Assembly: GCA_934491515.1 (NCBI GenBank)
Contig: CAKSTF010000002.1
Location: 1-64,000 of the forward strand
DNA: 64,000 nt
Source: an uncultured Eubacteriales bacterium
GTDB lineage: Bacteria > Bacillota > Clostridia > Oscillospirales > Acutalibacteraceae
Reading direction: 5' to 3'
The position numbers were made by a program, and so were the translations under genes. The notes under the pieces are model-generated. The model ran no database searches. It was not told the DNA's origin and saw only the letters and a program-made list of their open reading frames with translations. The stretch's first letter is position 1; the number at the start of each line of letters is the position of its first letter. Positions 59,685 to 64,000 of this stretch are shown one piece after another.

Positions 59685-60523
59685 ATTATAAGCCGCATAT
59701 TTTCCATTCTTTTGCGGTGTTCCGTGCCTGTTGAGATGATATAAATTCTTGTGGTATTTATGCTTGAGTGACCGAGAATATCCGCAAGTTTTGCAATATC
59801 TTTTTCAATACCGTAAAACACACGGGCGAACAGGTGGCGCAGATTATGCGGAAACACCTTCCCGGGATTTACATTTGCCTCTTCGCACAAGGCTTTCATC
59901 TCACGCCAAATGTTCGTGCGGCTTATCGGCTTGCCAGTCCTCGTCACAAAAATCATACCGCTTTTAATATTTTGCTCTGCTGCATAGCGGAGCAATTTTT
60001 GTTTTAATTCCTTTACGATAAACACCGACCGTGTCTTTGCTTTGCAGTTTACGATTGCTTCACCACACCTTGCTGCCTCAACGGTAATAAATTGCAGTTC
60101 GCTGACGCGGATACCTGTGCCGCAAATCGTTTGTAAAATAAGATTAAGCCGTTCGTTGTGCTTGCGTTCGGCGGTTCTGCAAAGCCGCGCGTATTCTGCT
60201 TTTGTCAGTTCCTTTTCCTCGGGGCAAAAGACCTGCTGCTGCAGTTTTAAAGATTTCACCCTTAAATCGTGCCAGCCTAAAAAAGAAAATAAACTGTTTA
60301 TACTTGCAAGCATAGAATTAACGCTCCGAACGGCATAATTTTCCTGCAGATGTTTTTTATATGCAATAACGCTTTCTTTTGTTATTGCCGAGCCGCCCGA
60401 AAACTTTGCAAACGCCCAAACATCACGGATATATTTTTCAACCGTTGCTTTGCTTCTCTCCTCTAAAATCAGGTATTCCTTAAATCGGGCAATTACATCT
60501 GCCGTAATAACTCTTCCTTCCAC
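59681..60523 (-). CDS. Tyrosine recombinase (site-specific DNA invertase candidate)
   Basis: A 280-residue recombinase: N-terminal SAM-like core-binding domain (10-95) and catalytic domain with the box I Arg (CGTGIRVSELQ), the box II HNLRHLF and GHSSINTTRIYI with the nucleophile Tyr. Length is near XerC/XerD but shorter than phage integrases, and no phage genes surround it. It is adjacent to a segment bounded by 24-bp inverted repeats, so it probably inverts that segment, like FimB/E or the Clostridioides RecV system. It has no excisionase partner nearby. Confidence 0.9.
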   Translation of the reverse strand: MEGRVITADVIARFKEYLILEERSKATVEKYIRDVWAFAKFSGGSAITKESVIAYKKHLQENYAVRSVNSMLASINSLFSFLGWHDLRVKSLKLQQQVFCPEEKELTKAEYARLCRTAERKHNERLNLILQTICGTGIRVSELQFITVEAARCGEAIVNCKAKTRSVFIVKELKQKLLRYAAEQNIKSGMIFVTRTGKPISRTNIWREMKALCEEANVNPGKVFPHNLRHLFARVFYGIEKDIAKLADILGHSSINTTRIYIISTGTEHRKRMENMRLII

Positions 60524-60570
60524 CTTTTCTACCTCCGGATATTTTCTGTTATTTTACCCGAAAGTCATAA

Positions 60571-60607
60571 AAATAAAAAAATATCCTGCCGTAAAAGCGG
60601 CAGGATA
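60571..60607 (-). terminator. Terminator upstream of the recombinase gene
   Basis: Stem TATCCTGCCG (60582-60591) / CGGCAGGATA (60598-60607), with a T-rich run in the minus direction. It insulates the recombinase from the tRNA transcript. Confidence 0.8.
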
Positions 60608-60674
60608 CTGTTTTTTGTTGTCCGTTTCCCTAATCGGCAGGTCTTTCAGCAGAAAATGGTGAATGGCAAAGAGT

Positions 60675-60718
60675 GAAAAAAGCAAAATCGGCAAGCATCA
60701 TAAGATACTCGCCGATTT
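60675..60718 (-). terminator. Terminator after tRNA-Leu (CAG)
   Basis: Minus strand stem AAATCGGCGAG/CTTGCCGATTT and a GCTTTTTTC tail. It is almost the same sequence as the terminator at 40129-40166 behind the other tRNA-Leu. Confidence 0.85.
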
Positions 60719-60720
60719 TT

Positions 60721-60807
60721 TGGTGCGGATAACAGGAGTTGAACCTGCACCGAGTTGCCCCGACTAGAACCTGAATCTAGCGCGTCTGCCAATTCCGCCA
60801 TATCCGC
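60721..60807 (-). tRNA. tRNA-Leu (CAG)
   Basis: An 87-nt class II tRNA on the minus strand with acceptor GCGGATA, anticodon stem CTAGA/TCTAG and loop TTCAGGT giving anticodon CAG. It has a long variable arm and CCA is encoded. Confidence 0.95.
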
Positions 60808-60841
60808 AAATTTTCCGTTTTTAAGGCTTGCGCCGATTGGT

Positions 60842-60870
60842 ATTATACCGCCTGCGGCGGTAAAAGTCAA
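60842..60870 (-). promoter_or_regulatory. Promoter of tRNA-Leu (CAG)
   Basis: Minus strand TTGACT (60865-60870), 17 nt, TATAAT (60842-60847). The spacer is a GC-rich palindrome (ACCGCC/GGCGGT), unusual for a spacer. Confidence 0.85.
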
Positions 60871-60911
60871 GTTAAAAACGCTAAGCCCTAAAGCGGAAAT
60901 TTGATTTTCTA

Positions 60912-61832
60912 TTATTTTTTAATTTCTGTTATATCATACGGCGTTGTTTGATAAACAAAATAGTTAAGCCAATTTGAAAACAGCAGATTTGCGTTTGAAC
61001 GCCAGGTAACTATCGGCTGTTTTTCGGGGTCATCGTCGGGGAAATAGTTTTCCGGCACTTTTATGCGAAGTCCCGCGGCGCGGTCGCGCAGATATTCATG
61101 TTTTAACGTGTCGGAGTCGTATTCGCTGTGACCCGTTATAAATATCTGCCTACCCTTATCGGCGGTTACTGCATAAACACCGCAGCGTTCGCCGGACGCG
61201 AGTATTTTAAGTTCGCTTACCTTTTCTATATCCTCTCTTTTTACGGTTGTATGCCGCGACTGCGGTACCATAAACACATCGTCAAAACCGCGGAAAAGAA
61301 TGGAATTCCTGTACTCTACCCTGTGCGGAAAAATGCCGAAAAGTTTTTCAGGCAGCTGCTGTTTTTCTATTCCGTAATGATAATAAAGTCCCGCCTGCGC
61401 GCCCCAGCAAATATGAAGTGTGCTGTGCACGTTCGTTTTGGTCCATTCCATTATACGGCAAAGTTCGTCCCAGTATTCTACCTCGCAAAAGGGCATATTT
61501 TCAACCGGTGCGCCGGTTATTATCATTCCGTCAAAGGTGCGGTCCTTTACCTCGTCAAAGGTTTTATAAAAGGCAAAAAGGTGTTCGGACGCCGTGTTTT
61601 TGGAAACATGACTTTTTGTATGTATGAATTCAAAATCCACCTGCAGCGGCGAATTGCCGAGAAGTCTTGAAAGCTGGGTTTCGGTTTCAATCTTCTTCGG
61701 CATAAGATTTAAAAGCAGTATCTTAAGCGGCCGTATATCCTGCGTTATGGCGCGCTTTTCGGTCATAACAAAGATATTTTCGTCTGCAAGAGTTTTTACC
61801 GCCGGCAGATCGTTCGGTATTTTTATAGGCAA
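60912..61832 (-). CDS. metA: Homoserine O-acyltransferase, probably acetyl-specific
   Basis: A 306-residue MetA enzyme of methionine synthesis, with the class I amidotransferase-like fold: catalytic Cys142 in HICWGAQAGLYYHYG and the His/Glu pair in TGHSEYD. Residue 111 is Glu (TGAPVENMPF), which in Bacillus MetA selects acetyl-CoA over succinyl-CoA, so this is predicted to be a homoserine O-acetyltransferase despite the usual name. The next gene upstream, 21 bp away, is the O-acetylhomoserine-using MetY, which agrees. Last gene of the operon. Confidence 0.93.
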   Translation of the reverse strand: MPIKIPNDLPAVKTLADENIFVMTEKRAITQDIRPLKILLLNLMPKKIETETQLSRLLGNSPLQVDFEFIHTKSHVSKNTASEHLFAFYKTFDEVKDRTFDGMIITGAPVENMPFCEVEYWDELCRIMEWTKTNVHSTLHICWGAQAGLYYHYGIEKQQLPEKLFGIFPHRVEYRNSILFRGFDDVFMVPQSRHTTVKREDIEKVSELKILASGERCGVYAVTADKGRQIFITGHSEYDSDTLKHEYLRDRAAGLRIKVPENYFPDDDPEKQPIVTWRSNANLLFSNWLNYFVYQTTPYDITEIKK

Positions 61833-61853
61833 GAAAAACGCCCTCCGTTCGGT

Positions 61854-63137
61854 TTAAATTGAATCGAGCGCCGCTTTTATATCCTCTATAAGGTCTTTGC
61901 TGCTTTCTATGCCGCACGAAAGGCGGATAAGATCGGGCGATACGCCAGCAGCGGCAAGTTCGGCATCGTTCATCTGGCGGTGTGTGCTTGAAGCAGGGTG
62001 CAAACAGCAGCTTCGCGCGTCGGCAACGTGGGTCTCAACCGCGGCGATTTTAAGCGATTTCATAAACTTTTCGGCGGCGGCCCTTCCGCCCTTAATACCG
62101 AAACTTACAACACCGCAGCTGCCGCACGGCAGATATTTTTGCGCCCGTTCGTAATATTTATTTCCTTTAAGCGACGGATAATTTACCCACAAAACGCGCT
62201 CGTCCGATGCTAAGAATTCCGCCACCGCCTGCGCGTTTTCGCAATGTCTTTTCATTCTTACATGCAGGCTTTCAAGTCCCAGATTAAGAATAAATGCGTT
62301 TTGCGGAGACTGTATCGCGCCGAGGTCGCGCATAAGCTGCGCGGTAGCCTTTGTTATATAAGCGCCGCCTATCCCGAACGCTTCGGTATAGGTTATACCG
62401 TGATAACTTTCGTCCGGAGTGCAAAGTCCCGGGAATTTATCGGGATATTTTGTCCAGTCAAATTTGCCTGAATCCACTATGCATCCGCCCACCGCGGCGC
62501 CGTGACCGTCCATATACTTCGTGGTTGAATGGGTAACTATATCGGCGCCCCACTCAAACGGGCGGCAGTTTACGGGGGTGGCAAAGGTATTGTCGACTAT
62601 AAGCGGAACGCCATGCTTGTGCGCGCAGCGCGCAAAAAGTTCGATAGGCAGCACGGTAAGCGCCGGATTTGCTATCGTTTCACCGAAAACCGCCTTTGTA
62701 TTATCGCGGAAAGCGGCGTCAAGTTCCTCTTCCGTGCAATCGGTAGAAACAAATGTAAAATCTATTCCCATCCGTTTCATGGTAACGGCAAAAAGATTGT
62801 ATGTACCACCGTATATTGAGGAGGAGCATACAACATGGTCGCCGTTTGAAGCAATGTTGAAAATCGCATAAAACGAAGCCGCCTGACCCGATGCGGTGAG
62901 CATTGCCGCGGTTCCGCCTTCCATTTCACATATTTTGGCGGCTACGCTGTCGTTAGTGGGGTTTTGAAGGCGCGAATAAAAATATCCCGACGCCTCAAGA
63001 TCGAACAGTTTACCCATATCCTCGCTTGTGTCATACTTAAACGTTGTGCTTTGTACAATGGGTATCTGACGCGGCTGACCGTTTCCGGGGCGATATCCGC
63101 CCTGAACGCATTTAGTTTCCATTCTGTAATCGCTCAT
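61854..63137 (-). CDS. metY: O-acetylhomoserine (thiol)-lyase
   Basis: A 427-residue PLP enzyme of the Cys/Met metabolism family that makes homocysteine (or methionine) from O-acetylhomoserine and sulfide (or methanethiol). Seen: IPIVQSTTFKYDTSEDM, SRLQNPTNDSVAAKICEMEGG, the PLP-Asp region VDNTFATPVNCRPFEWGADIV, and STTKYMDGHGAAVGG with the Schiff-base Lys. Its length (above 420) separates it from cystathionine synthases. It follows the gltA-like gene by 13 bp and precedes metA. No SAM riboswitch is visible in the window; it would lie further upstream. Confidence 0.95.
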   Translation of the reverse strand: MSDYRMETKCVQGGYRPGNGQPRQIPIVQSTTFKYDTSEDMGKLFDLEASGYFYSRLQNPTNDSVAAKICEMEGGTAAMLTASGQAASFYAIFNIASNGDHVVCSSSIYGGTYNLFAVTMKRMGIDFTFVSTDCTEEELDAAFRDNTKAVFGETIANPALTVLPIELFARCAHKHGVPLIVDNTFATPVNCRPFEWGADIVTHSTTKYMDGHGAAVGGCIVDSGKFDWTKYPDKFPGLCTPDESYHGITYTEAFGIGGAYITKATAQLMRDLGAIQSPQNAFILNLGLESLHVRMKRHCENAQAVAEFLASDERVLWVNYPSLKGNKYYERAQKYLPCGSCGVVSFGIKGGRAAAEKFMKSLKIAAVETHVADARSCCLHPASSTHRQMNDAELAAAGVSPDLIRLSCGIESSKDLIEDIKAALDSI

Positions 63138-63150
63138 TGCTTTATCTTCC

Positions 63151-64000
63151 TTACTTTTTGGCTAAATATTCGTCTATTGCCTGCGCGGCCTTTTTGCCGG
63201 CACCCATGGCAAGTATTACCGTAGCAGCACCGGTTACGGCGTCGCCGCCGGCGTACACGCCCTCTTTTGTGGTTTTCATATTTTCATCCACAACAAGGCA
63301 GCCGCGGCGATTGGCCTCAAGTCCTTCGGTAGTGCTTCTTATAAGCGGATTCGGCGTTGTACCGAGCGCCATAATAACCGCGTCTGTATCTATAACAAAT
63401 TCGGAACCTGCTATTTCAACCGGTCTGCGGCGGCCGGAGGCGTCGGGTTCACCGAGCTGCATTTTAATACACTCAACGCCCGTTACGGCACCCTTATCGT
63501 CGGTCACTACACGCACAGGATTGCAAAGCAGTTTAAACTCTATACCCTCTTCCTCTGCATGGTGAACCTCTTCTTTTCTTGCCGGCATTTCCTCTCTGCC
63601 GCGGCGGTATATAATATACACATGCTCGGCACCGAGACGTTTCGCGCAGCGCGCAGCGTCCATGGCAACGTTTCCGCCGCCTACAACGGCAACACTTTTT
63701 GAATGTTTGATGGGCGTATCATATTCGTCAAGATACGCTTTCATAAGGTTTATTCTTGTAAGAAATTCGTTTGCGGAATAAACGCCTACGGCGTCTTCGC
63801 CCTCTATTCCCATAAACATGGGAAGCCCCGCGCCGGAGCCTATAAACACGGCGTCAAATCCCATATCTATTATTTCGTCAACGGAAAGAACTTTGCCTAT
63901 TACCATATCGGTCATTATTTTAACGCCCATTTTGCAAAGACCGTCTATTTCACGCTTTACTATACTTTTGGGCAGACGGAATTCGGGAATACCGTAAACA
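63151..64000 (-). CDS. gltA: NADPH-dependent glutamate synthase small-subunit-like oxidoreductase (partial, 5' end beyond window)
   Basis: The last 282 residues of a flavoprotein that transfers electrons between NAD(P)H and a partner. Seen: YGIPEFRLPK, FIGSGAGLPMFMGIEG (first dinucleotide fold end), VAVVGGGNVAMDAARCAKRLGAEHV (second fold), YRRGREEMPARKEE, FVIDTDAVIMALGTTPNP and a C-terminal YAGGDAVTGAATVILAMGAGKKAAQAI. It belongs to the GltA/SudA group (homotetrameric glutamate synthase, sulfide dehydrogenase or NfnB). The frame is open through position 64000, so the N-terminus is missing. First visible gene of an operon with metY and metA. Confidence 0.9.
   Translation of the reverse strand, partial: VYGIPEFRLPKSIVKREIDGLCKMGVKIMTDMVIGKVLSVDEIIDMGFDAVFIGSGAGLPMFMGIEGEDAVGVYSANEFLTRINLMKAYLDEYDTPIKHSKSVAVVGGGNVAMDAARCAKRLGAEHVYIIYRRGREEMPARKEEVHHAEEEGIEFKLLCNPVRVVTDDKGAVTGVECIKMQLGEPDASGRRRPVEIAGSEFVIDTDAVIMALGTTPNPLIRSTTEGLEANRRGCLVVDENMKTTKEGVYAGGDAVTGAATVILAMGAGKKAAQAIDEYLAKK

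Noticed and set aside
59681..60523. Integrative element using the recombinase and tRNA-Leu as attachment site
   Set aside because: No second attachment repeat of the tRNA end and no mobile-element cargo were seen; the adjacent inverted repeats fit an inversion role better.

Overview
The window looks like chromosomal DNA of a Gram-positive anaerobe of the Clostridia, probably an uncultured gut lineage. Evidence: AGGAGG-type ribosome sites, short intergenic spacers, TTGACA/TATAAT promoters, SecA with a Cys-rich tail, small DUF6514-, NusG_II- and CotH-type proteins, and no Gram-negative envelope genes. No species can be named from the sequence alone.

Left part (1-16.5 kb): a Phe/Asp/Val tRNA cluster; asnB plus a methyltransferase; a flavin-export/flavinylation locus (Gx transporter and NusG_II protein, diverging from ApbE) resembling part of an extracellular electron-transfer locus; secA; a heterodimeric ABC exporter with its TetR regulator and a clear double operator; LysR, PQ-loop and SGNH genes; a P-type ATPase; and a tRNA-Val. 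Middle part (16.8-34.6 kb): a second ABC exporter pair with one subunit broken by an amber codon, plus TetR; a GH38 mannosidase/ROK kinase/SIS isomerase operon facing an AraC regulator; a VTC-DUF4956-response regulator-histidine kinase operon diverging from a beta-helix carbohydrate-binding lipoprotein across a long inverted repeat; and a Na+-pump decarboxylase beta subunit with a tiny partner protein and a structured leader. A compact tail-fibre/endolysin/holin cassette (34.6-38.4 kb), a cation/H+ antiporter, tRNA-Leu and a catabolic operon follow. The stretch 40-48 kb contains decayed fragments (TetR, GyrI-like, aldo/keto reductase) among tRNAs and small regulators.

The most interesting region is 47.9-60.5 kb. 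An eight-gene minus-strand operon (VTC, DUF4956, CotH, TIM-barrel hydrolase, HEAT protein, processive family-2 glycosyltransferase, DivIVA-like coiled coil, EAL protein) looks like a cell-surface polysaccharide machine. Its leader carries a cyclic-di-GMP-I riboswitch followed by a terminator. Immediately upstream is a membrane diguanylate cyclase with an intact GGDEF motif. Upstream of that lies a 260-bp segment bounded by perfect 24-bp inverted repeats, containing a near-consensus promoter, next to a tyrosine recombinase gene. This reads as a phase-variable, self-contained c-di-GMP circuit: an invertible promoter drives (or not) a diguanylate cyclase, c-di-GMP acts on the riboswitch, the polymer operon is expressed, and the terminal EAL protein may close the loop. 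In the orientation present here the promoter points away from the cyclase, so I predict the OFF state. The circuit is inference; the repeats, promoter, riboswitch core and gene order are seen directly.

Right end (60.7-64 kb): tRNA-Leu and a gltA-like/metY/metA operon for methionine synthesis; the first gene runs off the window.
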